Made by a program: the position numbers and the translations under genes. Of a DNA stretch of 64,000 nucleotides, positions 49,923-59,195 are shown one piece after another. A model generated the notes under the pieces. The model was given only the letters and a program-made list of their open reading frames with translations. It searched no databases and was not told where the DNA came from. Source of the DNA: Burkholderiales bacterium (lineage in GTDB: Bacteria; Pseudomonadota; Gammaproteobacteria; Burkholderiales; SG8-41); assembly GCA_036262035.1 (NCBI GenBank), contig DATAJS010000010.1, positions 434,001 to 498,000 on the forward strand. The letters run 5' to 3'. Position 1 is the first letter of the stretch, and the number at the start of each line of letters is the position of its first letter.

Positions 49923-51152
49923 ATGCCGGTCAACCTCAGCGCGCCCGATCCGAAGAGCCTGCACGCAATCGCCGGCGTCGAGCTCGGCATCGCCGAGGCG
50001 GGCATCCGCAAGGCGAACCGCAAGGACCTTCTCGTCATCCGCCTCGCCGAGCGCGCGCAGGTGGCGGGCGTCTTTACGAAGAACCGTTTCTGCGCCGCGC
50101 CGGTGGTCGTGTGCCGCGAGCACCTCGAGGCCGGCGCCCACATCCGCGCGCTCGTCATCAATACCGGCAACGCGAACGCCGGCACCGGCGAGCCCGGGCT
50201 GGCCGCGGCGCGCGCGACGTGCGAGGCGCTGGCGAAAGAGCTCGGCTGCGCTCCGCAGCAAGTGCTGCCTTTTTCCACCGGCGTCATCATGGAGCAGCTT
50301 CCGGTGGAGCGCATCGTCTCGGCGCTGCCGAGCTGCCTCGGTAACCTGCGCGCGGACGAGTGGGCGAATGCGGCCGAAGCGATCATGACGACCGACACCG
50401 TGCCGAAAGCGGCGTCGGGCCGCTATCGGACCCGCGTCGGGGAAATCACCATGACCGGCATCTCCAAAGGCGCCGGCATGATTCGTCCGAACATGGCGAC
50501 GATGCTCGGTTTCGTTGCGACCGACGCGCGGATCAGCGCCTCGCTGCTGCAGCGGGCGTGCGCCTACGCTGCCGACCGGTCGTTCAATTGCATCACCGTG
50601 GACGGCGATACGTCGACCAACGATTCCTTCATCGTGATGGCGACGGGGCGCGCCGATATGCGCGAGATCGCCGATCCGAGCTCGAGCGAGTACGTCGAGT
50701 TCCGCGATGCGCTCACCGACATCGCCGAGCGGCTCGCGCACGCGATCATCCGCGACGGCGAAGGCGCGACCAAGTTCATCACCGTCCGCGTCGACGGCGG
50801 GCGCGACGAAGCCGAGTGCCGCAAGGTCGCCTATGCCATCGCGCACTCGCCGCTGGTGAAGACCGCGTTCTTCGCCTCCGATCCCAACCTCGGGCGCATC
50901 CTGGCGGCGGTCGGCTACGCCGGCATCGAGGACCTCGACGTCGGCACGGTCGACCTCTACCTGGACGACGTGCTCGTCGCCAAGGGCGGCGGGCGCCATG
51001 TCGCGTACCAGGAAGCCGACGGCCAGCGCGTGATGAAGCAGAGCGAGATCACCGTGCGCGTGGTGCTCGGCCGCGGCGCCGCGCAGGTCAGCGTGTGGAC
51101 GTGCGATTTCTCGCACGACTACGTCAGCATCAACGCCGATTACCGCAGCTGA
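49923..51152 (+). CDS. argJ: Bifunctional glutamate N-acetyltransferase / amino-acid acetyltransferase
   Basis: A 409-residue ArgJ for arginine synthesis that recycles the acetyl group from N-acetylornithine to glutamate. The precursor cleaves itself before Thr193 in the ATML motif (NMATMLGF), and that threonine is the nucleophile. [14 protein letters not shown] and [11 protein letters not shown] are conserved. ATG 49923 is chosen; the open frame extends back to 49863 through the REP-like element. The Shine-Dalgarno is weak. Confidence 0.95.
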   Translation: MPVNLSAPDPKSLHAIAGVELGIAEAGIRKANRKDLLVIRLAERAQVAGVFTKNRFCAAPVVVCREHLEAGAHIRALVINTGNANAGTGEPGLAAARATCEALAKELGCAPQQVLPFSTGVIMEQLPVERIVSALPSCLGNLRADEWANAAEAIMTTDTVPKAASGRYRTRVGEITMTGISKGAGMIRPNMATMLGFVATDARISASLLQRACAYAADRSFNCITVDGDTSTNDSFIVMATGRADMREIADPSSSEYVEFRDALTDIAERLAHAIIRDGEGATKFITVRVDGGRDEAECRKVAYAIAHSPLVKTAFFASDPNLGRILAAVGYAGIEDLDVGTVDLYLDDVLVAKGGGRHVAYQEADGQRVMKQSEITVRVVLGRGAAQVSVWTCDFSHDYVSINADYRS

Positions 51153-51166
51153 CCGCTGCACCGCTC

Positions 51167-52042
51167 ATGAAGGACGTGAACGACCTCATCCTCCGCGCCG
51201 AGCGCCTGCTCGCGCGGCTCGAAACGATGCTGCCCGCGCAGCCGGGGCCGGTGGACTGGGACGCGTCGATCGGCTTCCGCTGGCGCCGCAAGGGCAATCA
51301 CGGAGGAATCGAGCCGGTCGCGCACGTGCATCGCATCGCGCTCGCCGACCTGCAGAACATCGACCGCCAGAAAGCGCTGGTGCAGGAGAACACGCGGCAG
51401 TTCGTCGAAGGGCTGCCCGCCAACAACGTGCTCCTCACCGGCGCGCGCGGCACCGGCAAGTCCTCGCTCATCAAGGCCCTGCTGAACGAGTACGCCGCGC
51501 AGGGACTGCGGCTCATCGAGGTCGAAAAGCAGGACCTCGTCGACCTGACGGACATCGTCGATCTCATCGCGGGACGGCCCGAGCGCTTCATCCTGTACTG
51601 CGACGACCTTTCGTTCGAGGCCGACGAGCCGGGCTACAAGGCGCTGAAAGTCGTGCTCGACGGCTCGATCGCCGCGGCGTCGGACAACTGCCTGGTCTAC
51701 GCGACCTCCAACCGCCGCCACCTCATGCCCGAGTACATGAACGAGAACCTCGAGTACCGGCACGTCGGCGAGGAGATCCATCCCGGCGAGACCTCGGAAG
51801 AGAAGATCTCGCTGTCCGAGCGCTTCGGGTTGTGGTGCTCGTTCTACCCGTTCGACCAGGACGAGTACTTGCGCATCGTCGACGTGTGGATCGCGCGCTT
51901 CGGCGTTCCCGGCGCGGGCACCGAGGACGCGCACAAGGCGGCGCTGCAATGGGCGCTGTCGCGAAGCTCGCGCAGCGGCCGCGTGGCGTGGCAGTTCGCG
52001 CGCGACTGGGCCGGCAAGCAGCGGATGAAGAAGGTTGAGTAG
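51167..52042 (+). CDS. DUF815-type AAA ATPase
   Basis: A 291-residue P-loop ATPase. Walker A is GARGTGKSSLIKALL and Walker B-like FILYCDDLSFE; the sensor-like VYATSNRRHLMPEYM is characteristic of the DUF815 family. The function of the family is not known. It starts 14 bases after argJ. Its TAG stop is formed by a dispersed repeat (52039-52060) that also opens the next gene. Confidence 0.87.
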   Translation: MKDVNDLILRAERLLARLETMLPAQPGPVDWDASIGFRWRRKGNHGGIEPVAHVHRIALADLQNIDRQKALVQENTRQFVEGLPANNVLLTGARGTGKSSLIKALLNEYAAQGLRLIEVEKQDLVDLTDIVDLIAGRPERFILYCDDLSFEADEPGYKALKVVLDGSIAAASDNCLVYATSNRRHLMPEYMNENLEYRHVGEEIHPGETSEEKISLSERFGLWCSFYPFDQDEYLRIVDVWIARFGVPGAGTEDAHKAALQWALSRSSRSGRVAWQFARDWAGKQRMKKVE

Positions 52043-52997
52043 CGCAGGCGCCTCGCCTGCGGCGCGGCCCCGCGTCGAGGTCGTCGCGGCGGTACTTCAG
52101 CAGCCCGACGGTTCGTTCCTCCTCGCCCAGCGTCCCGAAGGCAAGGTCTACGCGGGCTACTGGGAATTCCCCGGCGGCAAGGTCGAGTCCGACGAGACAC
52201 CCGAAGCCGCGCTCGCGCGCGAGCTGCACGAAGAGCTCTTCATCGACGTTCGGCACGCCTATCCGTGGCTCACGCGCGACTACGATTACGAGCACGCCGC
52301 GGTGCGGCTCTTCTTCTATCGCGTCACGGCATGGTCGGGCGAGCTGCACGGCCGCGAGAACCAGGCGTTCGCGTGGCAGCGCATCGACGCGCTGACCGCC
52401 TCGCCGCTGCTGCCCGCCAACGGTCCGATCCTGCGCGCGCTGGCGCTGCCGACGTTCTACGGCGTGAGCAACGCGAGCGAAGTGGGTACTCACACATTCC
52501 TGCAACGCCTTGAATCGGCGCTGCAAAGCGGTTTGAAGCTCGTACAGCTCCGCGAGAAGGACATGGACGGCGCGGCGCTCTCCGATCTCGCGCGACGTAC
52601 GTGTGCGCTCGCTCACACCCACGGCGCCAAAGTGCTCGTGAACGGCGACGCGTCGCTGGCATCGAGCGCAGGCGCCGACGGCGTGCACCTCACCGCGCGC
52701 GAGCTGGCGCTCAGCGCATCGCGTCCTGATTTCGAGCTCGTCGGCGCGTCGTGCCACGACGAAGCCGAGCTCGCGCGCGCGGCAAGGCTCGGTCTCGACT
52801 TCGCGGTGCTCGGCCCGGTCAGGGACACCGCGAGCCATCCGGGCGCGCGCACGCTGGGTTTCGCGCGCTTTCGCGAGCTCGTGCGCAACTATCCGCTGCC
52901 GGTGTTCGCGATCGGGGGATTGGGTAAGGACGACCTCGATGCCGCGTGGTCGGCCGGCGCGCACGGGATCGCGGCGATACGAGGCGCCTGGACGTAG
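52035..52997 (+). CDS. Nudix hydrolase fused to ThiE-like domain
   Basis: A 320-residue fusion. Residues 13-140 form a MutT-type Nudix domain (AGYWEFPGGKVESDETPEAA, RELHEEL), predicted to hydrolyse damaged nucleotides such as 8-oxo-dGTP. Residues 145-320 form a thiamine-phosphate-synthase-like barrel (LKLVQLREKD, GADGVHLTARE, FAVLGPVRDTASHPG). Such fusions are known in proteobacteria. The usual Gly near the end of the Nudix box is Phe (EELFI). The only in-frame start is TTG 52035, overlapping the ATPase by 8 bases. The first codons come from a dispersed repeat. Confidence 0.88.
   Translation: MSSAGASPAARPRVEVVAAVLQQPDGSFLLAQRPEGKVYAGYWEFPGGKVESDETPEAALARELHEELFIDVRHAYPWLTRDYDYEHAAVRLFFYRVTAWSGELHGRENQAFAWQRIDALTASPLLPANGPILRALALPTFYGVSNASEVGTHTFLQRLESALQSGLKLVQLREKDMDGAALSDLARRTCALAHTHGAKVLVNGDASLASSAGADGVHLTARELALSASRPDFELVGASCHDEAELARAARLGLDFAVLGPVRDTASHPGARTLGFARFRELVRNYPLPVFAIGGLGKDDLDAAWSAGAHGIAAIRGAWT
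52039..52060. repeat. Copy of GTAGCGCAGGCGCC repeat over a gene junction
   Basis: Exact 22-base match to 26264-26285. It supplies the TAG stop of the DUF815 ATPase and codons 2-9 of the Nudix-ThiE protein. Confidence 0.8.
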
Positions 52998-53050
52998 GGT
53001 GCGTGGTAACGCACCGCTAAAGGCGCGGTGCGCTGGCGCGCACCCTACGT
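52992..53050. repeat. Long inverted repeat, copy 3 of GCGGTGCGC element
   Basis: ACGTAGGGTGCG at 52992-53003 pairs perfectly with CGCACCCTACGT at 53039-53050. The core 53022-53047 matches 4177-4202 and 19214-19239. It lies between convergent genes and may end both transcripts. Confidence 0.8.
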
Positions 53051-53051
53051 A

Positions 53052-53282
53052 TCAATTACGGGGAGGTTCGCCCTGCGAGTCCTGGTCGAGCGACTCGTCG
53101 TCTTCGGCGACCGGGATGCGATACGACTCGTTCGCCCACGCGCCGAGGTCGATCATCTTGCAGCGCTCGGAGCAGAACGGCCGGTAGCGGTTCTGGGGGT
53201 CCCACTCGACCATGGTCCCGCACCGGGGACAGGCGACCTTCTTCCGGCTAGAGGTTGCAGAACGTGAGCTCGAACTCGACAT
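53052..53282 (-). CDS. yacG: DNA gyrase inhibitor YacG
   Basis: A 76-residue zinc-ribbon protein with CPRCG (Cys18, Cys21) and FCSERC (Cys37, Cys41), followed by the conserved [13 protein letters not shown]. YacG binds GyrB and blocks DNA binding in E. coli. ATG 53282 lies 35 bases inside the end of zapD. No later start exists before the zinc motif, so the overlap seems real. The N-terminal Ser-rich stretch is overlap-encoded. Confidence 0.92.
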   Translation of the reverse strand: MSSSSSRSATSSRKKVACPRCGTMVEWDPQNRYRPFCSERCKMIDLGAWANESYRIPVAEDDESLDQDSQGEPPRN

Positions 53283-54003
53283 CGCCTTCGAACGCTTTGG
53301 GACGCTGCATGCCTTCCTGCGTCATGAAGCGGATGTTCAGCGCGTACTTGTTGGCGCTGATCTCCGGGACGCACGCATACGATCTGGCAAGCCGCACGCC
53401 TACCATCTGCGCGACGCGGCCGGTCATCATCTGCTGATACGTTCCCTGCTGAGCCACCTGCATGCTGCTCTTGCCGCTCGCGCGTAAAAGCCGCAGCACG
53501 ATGTCGACCGCGTCACGCACGGGCAGGAAAGGCGCCAGCCACTGCTCGAGATCCTGGCGCTGCTGCTGCGGTTCCTGGTGCAGCCAGTAGTGGTAGGCGG
53601 GCAGGTCGAACTCGCAGATTCCGCCGGGGATGTTGGTGCGCTGCTTGATGCTCATCAGCCACTCGTTCTCACGCAGCTCCTGTCCGATTTTCCCGGACGC
53701 CTGATAGAGGCGCGAGGCGGCCTGGTCGATCTGAGTGAGGACGTTCTGCAGCGCCTGCTCCGAGATGTCGGGATTGCCGCGCAGCGCTTCGAGCGATTGC
53801 TTCTGGCGCTCCAGCTCCTGCAAGAGATCCGATTTGAGATCGGCGCGCGCCGCGACTTCGTAGATTTCGAAGATCAGGAGCAGCGCGGCGTGATGCTCGA
53901 GCGCCTCGCCCTTGCCGAGAAAGTAGTCCAGGCGCTCGTACAAGTCCTCCAAGCGGAGCAACGTCCGGATGCGCTCGCTCAGCGGGTACTCATAACTGAT
54001 CAC
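53248..54003 (-). CDS. zapD: Cell division protein ZapD
   Basis: A 251-residue FtsZ-bundling protein (DUF1342/YacF). The family start [24 protein letters not shown] is present, then a helical domain, then a beta domain ending FELTFCNL. It cross-links FtsZ filaments through the FtsZ C-terminal peptide. The start is GTG 54003. The coaE-zapD-yacG order matches E. coli. Confidence 0.95.
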   Translation of the reverse strand: MISYEYPLSERIRTLLRLEDLYERLDYFLGKGEALEHHAALLLIFEIYEVAARADLKSDLLQELERQKQSLEALRGNPDISEQALQNVLTQIDQAASRLYQASGKIGQELRENEWLMSIKQRTNIPGGICEFDLPAYHYWLHQEPQQQRQDLEQWLAPFLPVRDAVDIVLRLLRASGKSSMQVAQQGTYQQMMTGRVAQMVGVRLARSYACVPEISANKYALNIRFMTQEGMQRPKAFEGDVEFELTFCNL

Positions 54004-54078
54004 GCAAAGCCCCGGACGGTTGAATTGGCGAAGTATTCACCAAAAGCCGGCAAAAATAAAGGCTTTCTTCGCGTCGAT

Positions 54079-54687
54079 TCATGGCCTTGCCCGCGCTTCC
54101 GAAAGGTATTTTTCATGTAGTTGTGCGACTCGTGCACGCAGCGTCTTTATGTCCGCGTCATTGGCGAGAACGTCGTCGGCGCGCGCCAGCCGCGCGGCCC
54201 GGTCGAGCTGCGAACTCATGATGCGCCGCACCTCATGGTCGGCGAGGCCGCTGCGCGCCATCACTCGAGCGACCTGCACCGCTTCGTCGCAGTCGACGAC
54301 GAGCACGCGGTCGGTGAGATCGCGATAGCTGCCGGTTTCGAGCAGCAGCGGCACGACGAGCACGACGTAGGGCGCGGTCGAAACCCTGATGAGGCGGCGC
54401 GATTCCTCGCGGATCAGCGGGTGGAGGATCGCTTCGAGCCGTCGCTTGGAATCGGGATCACCGAACACGAGCGCGCGCATGCGGGTGCGGTCGAGGCTGC
54501 CGTCGTCGAGAACGTATTCCGGCCCGAACTCCGCGGCGATGAGGTCCATAGCAACGCCGTGCGGGGCGGTGAGCTCGCGCGAGATCACGTCGGTGTCGAC
54601 GACCCCGGCGCCGAGCTCGGCGAAGGCGTCGGTCGCCGCGGTCTTGCCGCATCCGATGCCGCCGGTCAGTCCGACGCAGTAAGTCAT
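54079..54687 (-). CDS. coaE: Dephospho-CoA kinase
   Basis: A 202-residue P-loop kinase for the last step of CoA synthesis. The phosphate loop GGIGCGKT is at 9-16, followed by VDTDVISREL and the LID region RIMSSQLDRAARLARADDVL. ATG 54687 is chosen. It starts 9 bases after pilD ends, in the order pilD-coaE-zapD-yacG. Confidence 0.96.
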   Translation of the reverse strand: MTYCVGLTGGIGCGKTAATDAFAELGAGVVDTDVISRELTAPHGVAMDLIAAEFGPEYVLDDGSLDRTRMRALVFGDPDSKRRLEAILHPLIREESRRLIRVSTAPYVVLVVPLLLETGSYRDLTDRVLVVDCDEAVQVARVMARSGLADHEVRRIMSSQLDRAARLARADDVLANDADIKTLRARVAQLHEKYLSEARARP

Positions 54688-54696
54688 GTGCGAATC

Positions 54697-55569
54697 CTAG
54701 AAGAGGTCGAGGTAGCGGCGCGTCAGGGCTTCACCTTCAAACAGCGCGATGACGCCCGCGATCGCGAGATACGGGCCGAACGGAATCGGCACGTTGCGGC
54801 CGCGCCGCGCGAGCACGATCAAGCCGATGCCGATGAGCGCGCCGACGAACGACGAGAGCAGGATCACCAGCGGCAGGACTTTCCAGCCGAGCCAGGCCCC
54901 GATCGCTGCGAGCAGCTTGAAATCGCCGTAACCCATGCCTTCCTTGCCGGTCGCCCACTTGAAAGCCCAGAACACGAGCCACAGCGCGAGGTACCCCGCC
55001 GCCGCGCCGATCACCGCCGACGGCAGGTCGGTGTAGACCGCGCCGATATTGAAGAGCAGTCCCGCCCAGAGGAGCGGCAGCGTGATGTCGTCCGGCAGGT
55101 AGAAGGTGTCGAAGTCGATGAACGAGAGCGCGACCATGGCCCACACGAAGAGGAGCGCGCCCGCGGTCGAAGCGGACCAGCCGAAGCGCCACGCGGTGTA
55201 GCCCGACAGCACGCCGGTCAGCGCTTCGACGACCGGATAGCGCGGCGAGATCCGCGCGCCGCACCCCGCGCATTTGCCGCGCAGCGCGAGATAGCTCACG
55301 ACAGGGATGTTCTGGAGCGCGGTGATGCGCTGGCCGCACGACGGGCACGCCGAGCGCGGGACGACCAGGTTGTAGCGCTCCACCGCGGGCGGCGTCGCGC
55401 CGGGTTTCGCGTCGAGCTCCGCGCATTCGGCCCGCCAGCGCGCTTCCATCATCTTCGGCAGGCGGTGGATGACGACGTTCAGGAAGCTGCCGATGCAAAG
55501 CCCGAGCAGCAGGCATGCGGTGACGAGGGCCGCCGGCGAGGTCTGGAGCAGCGAGAGCGCGTCCGTCAT
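54697..55569 (-). CDS. pilD: Type IV prepilin peptidase / N-methyltransferase
   Basis: A 290-residue inner-membrane aspartic protease that cleaves and methylates type IV prepilins. A cytoplasmic zinc loop has Cys75, Cys78, Cys100 and Cys103. Active-site aspartates are probably Asp152 (SFIDFD) and Asp216 (GYGDFK). About eight transmembrane helices. It also serves type II secretion. It lies 63 bases after pilC, separated by a partial duplication of the pilC end. Confidence 0.95.
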   Translation of the reverse strand: MTDALSLLQTSPAALVTACLLLGLCIGSFLNVVIHRLPKMMEARWRAECAELDAKPGATPPAVERYNLVVPRSACPSCGQRITALQNIPVVSYLALRGKCAGCGARISPRYPVVEALTGVLSGYTAWRFGWSASTAGALLFVWAMVALSFIDFDTFYLPDDITLPLLWAGLLFNIGAVYTDLPSAVIGAAAGYLALWLVFWAFKWATGKEGMGYGDFKLLAAIGAWLGWKVLPLVILLSSFVGALIGIGLIVLARRGRNVPIPFGPYLAIAGVIALFEGEALTRRYLDLF

Positions 55570-55588
55570 GCGCCCTCGCTCGAGCTAA

Positions 55589-55656
55589 GCATCAGACGAC
55601 GGCGCCCAGCTTGAACTGCCGGTGTCGTCGCATCAGACGACGGCACCGAGCTTGAA
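55589..55656. repeat. Tandem duplication of the pilC 3' end
   Basis: A 27-base segment covering the last pilC codons (FKLGAVV, stop) at 55630-55656 is repeated at 55589-55615 with two differences (25/27). The copies are offset by 41 bases. The second stop lies downstream in the pilC-pilD spacer. Confidence 0.85.
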
Positions 55657-56859
55657 GATGGGGAGATACATCGCGATGACGAGGCCGCCGATGAGCGTGC
55701 CCAGCACCACCATGATCATCGGCTCCATGAGCGAGGACAGCGCGTTCACCGCGTCGTCGACTTCCTGCTCGTAGTAGTCGGCGACCTTGCCGAGCATGGT
55801 GTCGAGCGAGCCCGCTTCCTCGCCGATCGCGACCATCTGGATGACCATGTTGGGAAAGACGTCGGTGCCCTGCATCGCGCTGTTGAGGCTCGAGCCGGTG
55901 GCGACCTCGCCCTGGATGCGCTTGGTCGCGACGTAGTACTCCTGATTGCCCGCCGCCCCCGCGACCGAGTCGAGCGCCTCGACCAGCGGTACGCCGGCCG
56001 CGAACGTGGTCGAGAGCGTCCTCGTCCAGCGCGCGATCGCCGATTTGCGGATGAGGTCGCCGAACACCGGTACGCGCAGCATCAGCCGGTCCATCGTGTG
56101 CTGCATCGCGGTCGAGCGCTTCCAGGTATAGAAGAAGAACCACAGGCCGCCGAACGTCCCGCCGAAGACCAGATACCAGTACTCGACGAAGAAATCCGAT
56201 ACCGATATGACGAGGAGGGTCAGCGCCGGCAAGTCCGCGCCGAAGTTCGCGAATACCTGCTTGAACGCGGGGATCACGAAAATCATGATGACCGCGGTGA
56301 TCACGAACGCCACCACGACGATCGCGATCGGATAGAACAGCGCCGACTTGATCTTGCCCTTGATCGCGAGGATCTTTTCCTTGTACTGCGCCAGGCGCTC
56401 CAGGACGGTGTCCAGGATACCGGCCTGCTCGCCGGCGCCGATCAGGTTCGTGTACAGCGCCTCGAAGTACAGCGGGTGCTTCTCGAACGCCTGCTTCAGG
56501 CTCGAGCCGGTCTCGACGTCGGTGCGGATCGCGTAGATGAGCTTGGACATCGCGGGGTTGGCGTGACCCTTGGCGACGATGTCGAACGCCTGGAGGAGCG
56601 GCACGCCCGAGCGCAGCATGGTCGCGAGCTGGCGCGTGAAGAGCGTGATGTCCTTTTCGGTGATCTTGCCGCCGCGGGCGCGGCGCTCGCGCTTGAGCTG
56701 GGCGACCTTGATGCCCTGGCGCCGCAGGATCGCGTTGGCCTGAGCTTCACCGGTGGCTCGGAGCTCGCCGCGGACGGTCTTGCCGCCGCGATCCTGGCCG
56801 ACCCAGGTGAAGTTGAATTCCTTGATCTCGGGCTTTCGTGCCGCGGCTGCGGTCGCCAT
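55633..56859 (-). CDS. pilC: Type IV pilus inner-membrane platform protein PilC
   Basis: A 408-residue GspF-family protein, the platform that couples pilus assembly ATPases to pilin insertion. Two GspF repeats (about 75-195 and 280-400) each carry LATMLRSGVPLLQAFD or STTFAAGVPLVEALD. Three hydrophobic helices are present. The usual partner pilB is not upstream; a CorC-like gene sits there. The last eight codons are duplicated just downstream. Confidence 0.95.
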   Translation of the reverse strand: MATAAAARKPEIKEFNFTWVGQDRGGKTVRGELRATGEAQANAILRRQGIKVAQLKRERRARGGKITEKDITLFTRQLATMLRSGVPLLQAFDIVAKGHANPAMSKLIYAIRTDVETGSSLKQAFEKHPLYFEALYTNLIGAGEQAGILDTVLERLAQYKEKILAIKGKIKSALFYPIAIVVVAFVITAVIMIFVIPAFKQVFANFGADLPALTLLVISVSDFFVEYWYLVFGGTFGGLWFFFYTWKRSTAMQHTMDRLMLRVPVFGDLIRKSAIARWTRTLSTTFAAGVPLVEALDSVAGAAGNQEYYVATKRIQGEVATGSSLNSAMQGTDVFPNMVIQMVAIGEEAGSLDTMLGKVADYYEQEVDDAVNALSSLMEPMIMVVLGTLIGGLVIAMYLPIFKLGAVV

Positions 56860-56968
56860 TGTGAATCCTCTGAAATGCTTCGATTAACCAACGGGTTACG
56901 TTGGATACCTCAAAAGATGATGCACTTGCGGCCCCGCATTGTAAAGTGAACGACGGCCGCTTGCTGCT

Positions 56969-58252
56969 TCATTCGTCCACCGGCTGAGACACGCGAGCCG
57001 GAAAGATTCTTACGGCTTTGACGGTGCGGTCCTGCGTCTGGACGATCTCGATCGGGTGATCGGCGATCTTCACGCTCGTCGACGGCTCCGGGATCTCCTG
57101 CAGGTGTTCCAGTATGAGGCCGTTGACCGTCTTCGGACCATCGAGCGGAAAGCTGAAGCCGAGCTTGCGATTGAGCTCGCGCAACGAGGTGCTGCCTTCG
57201 ACCAGCACGCTGCCGTCGGGCTGCGGGTGGTATCCGCCGGTGCGCAAAGGCGAGCTCGTCGTGAATTCCCCGATCAGCTCTTCCAGTATGTCCTCCAGCG
57301 TGACGAGGCCGCGCAGGTCGCCGTACTCGTCGACGACGAGCGCGATGCGATCGTGCTGCTCCTGGAAGTTCTGGAGCTGCGAGAAGAGCGGGGTGCCCGA
57401 CGGCACGTAACACGGCTCGCGCACGAGCTTCTTCAGCCGCTCGCGGGTGAGCCCGCCCTGCTGCACGAGGTTGAGCACGTGCCGCGCGCGGAGCAGGCCG
57501 GCGATCTCGTCGGGCTCGCCGGCGTACGCGAGGAGCCGGCGGTGATAGGCGGTGCCCGCCTCCTCGGCGATCGTCTCGAGCGGCGCCTCGATGTCGATGG
57601 TCTCGATCTGGTTGCGCGGCACCATCACGTCGTCGACCGTGATCGCCTGCAGGTCGAACAGGTTGAGCAGGATGCTCTGGTGCTTCTGCGGCAGGTAACC
57701 CGTCTCCAGGACAAGCGTGCGCAACTCTTCCACCGAAGGCTTGTGCTCTTCGGGGTCGCGCGTCGCCTTCAGATGCAGCACCCGCAGCATGAACTGCACG
57801 AAGAGGTCGACGAACCAGACCACGGGACGCATCAGCTTCATCAGCGGCGCGAGCACGAAGCTCGCGGGAAAGGCGATGCGCTCGGGGTAGGTCGCGCCGA
57901 TCACCTTGGGCGTGATCTCGCTGAAGACGAGGATGACGAAAGCCGCGGCGGCGGTCGCCGCCAGCAGCGCGAGCTCGCTGTCGCCGAGCACCCGTCTCAC
58001 GATCTCGCCGACCAGCAGCGCGACCGCGGCGTTGATCACGTTGTTGCCGAGAAGCACCACGCCGAGGAAGCGGTCGGTGCGCGCGAGCAGCTCCGAAGCG
58101 AGGCGTGCGCCGCGATGCTTGCGCTGCACGAGATGGCGCAGGCGATACCGGTTGAGCGCCATCATGCTGGTTTCGGAGATCGAGAAGAAACCCGAGACGA
58201 GGAGCAGGACGACGAGCGCCGCGATCAACGTTCCTAAGGGAATATCGTCCAT
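56969..58252 (-). CDS. CorC/HlyC family membrane protein (CNNM plus CBS)
   Basis: A 427-residue protein. An N-terminal DUF21/CNNM membrane domain with about four helices (SGFFSISETSMMALNRYRL) is followed by two CBS domains (VPRNQIETIDIE; ALVVDEYGDLRGLVTLEDI) and a CorC_HlyC domain at the C-terminus. Family members are linked to Mg or Co efflux; the ion here is not shown. It is preceded by a CcsA-like gene as in other betaproteobacteria. Confidence 0.92.
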   Translation of the reverse strand: MDDIPLGTLIAALVVLLLVSGFFSISETSMMALNRYRLRHLVQRKHRGARLASELLARTDRFLGVVLLGNNVINAAVALLVGEIVRRVLGDSELALLAATAAAAFVILVFSEITPKVIGATYPERIAFPASFVLAPLMKLMRPVVWFVDLFVQFMLRVLHLKATRDPEEHKPSVEELRTLVLETGYLPQKHQSILLNLFDLQAITVDDVMVPRNQIETIDIEAPLETIAEEAGTAYHRRLLAYAGEPDEIAGLLRARHVLNLVQQGGLTRERLKKLVREPCYVPSGTPLFSQLQNFQEQHDRIALVVDEYGDLRGLVTLEDILEELIGEFTTSSPLRTGGYHPQPDGSVLVEGSTSLRELNRKLGFSFPLDGPKTVNGLILEHLQEIPEPSTSVKIADHPIEIVQTQDRTVKAVRIFPARVSQPVDE

Positions 58253-58253
58253 A

Positions 58254-58331
58254 TAAGTGTTGAATGTTAAGTGTTTAGTGTTTGGTGAAGTGCGGGTTTA
58301 ACTCAACACTTAACACTCAACCCTGAACACT
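58254..58331. repeat. AGTGTTT heptamer array with inverted arm
   Basis: Seven-base units AGTGTTG, AATGTTA, AGTGTTT, AGTGTTT run from 58255. CAACACT, TAACACT, CAACCCT, GAACACT complement them at 58303-58330. It is in the spacer between the CcsA-like and CorC-like genes. It has the same design as the arrays at 23.3 and 44.3 kb but a different unit. Confidence 0.8.
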
Positions 58332-58347
58332 CGATCGTTCCGGGCCG

Positions 58348-59172
58348 CTATCGGCCGAGAACGATCTCCAACACGAATTTGCTGCCGATGTACGCGAGCA
58401 CCAACGTCAGGAAGCCGGCGAGCGTCCAGCGCACCGCGACGCGTCCGCGCCAGCCGTAGACGTGGCGGCCGATCAGGAGCGCGCCGAAGATCGCCCACGA
58501 GACGAAACCGAACACCGTCTTGTGGTTGAACGGCGCGGCCTTCCCGAAAAGCTCTTCGGAAAAGATGACGCCGGTCAGAAGCGTCATCGTGAGCAGGACG
58601 AACCCGGCCCAGATGATGCGAAAGAGCAGCGCTTCCATCGTCAGCAGCGGCGGCAGCTTCTGCAGCACCTGCGTCATCGAGCCCGCATGCAATCGCTTTT
58701 CGAGGAGCGCCATGAGCAGCACGTGCAGCGACGCGATGGTGAGCAGGCTGTACGCGAGCATCGCGATGACGAGGTGCATCTTGAACGCGACGAGATTGCT
58801 GTTCGCAAGCGCATGCGCGGGCGGGGTGAGCGCGCTTAAGCCCACCGCGACCGCGGCGAGCGGCAGCACCAGCGCCTGCAGGCCTTCGAGGCGGTAGAAA
58901 AAGTTGCCCGTCCAGTAGATGAGCACCGTGAGCCACAGGATCGCCGACAGGGCGTTGCCGAACCCCAGGTGCAGGCCGTCGCCGGCGAAGATCGACTGCG
59001 AGAGCAGGAAGGCGTGCAGCGCGAGCGGCACGAACACCGCCACGTTTTCCGCGACCGGCGAAAGCGGCGCTTTGTCCGCGCCGGCCGGACGTGCCGCCCA
59101 CCGCGTGCGCCAGAAGTAAACGGCGAGCGCCGCGTACCCCAGCGCGGTGAGCGTGTACGTTAAAATTTCCAT
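58348..59172 (-). CDS. CcsA/YpjD-like inner-membrane protein
   Basis: A 274-residue protein with about eight transmembrane helices of the cytochrome c assembly (CcsA/HemX/YpjD) type. Histidines at HAFLLSQSI, KMHLVIAMLAYSL and FNHKTVFGFVSW could be heme ligands. It is usually placed next to ffh and a CorC-like gene, as here. Whether it handles heme is not shown. The start ATG 59172 is 23 bases from the divergent ffh start. Confidence 0.85.
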   Translation of the reverse strand: MEILTYTLTALGYAALAVYFWRTRWAARPAGADKAPLSPVAENVAVFVPLALHAFLLSQSIFAGDGLHLGFGNALSAILWLTVLIYWTGNFFYRLEGLQALVLPLAAVAVGLSALTPPAHALANSNLVAFKMHLVIAMLAYSLLTIASLHVLLMALLEKRLHAGSMTQVLQKLPPLLTMEALLFRIIWAGFVLLTMTLLTGVIFSEELFGKAAPFNHKTVFGFVSWAIFGALLIGRHVYGWRGRVAVRWTLAGFLTLVLAYIGSKFVLEIVLGR

Positions 59173-59195
59173 CCTTCACAGGATACCATTCCCCC

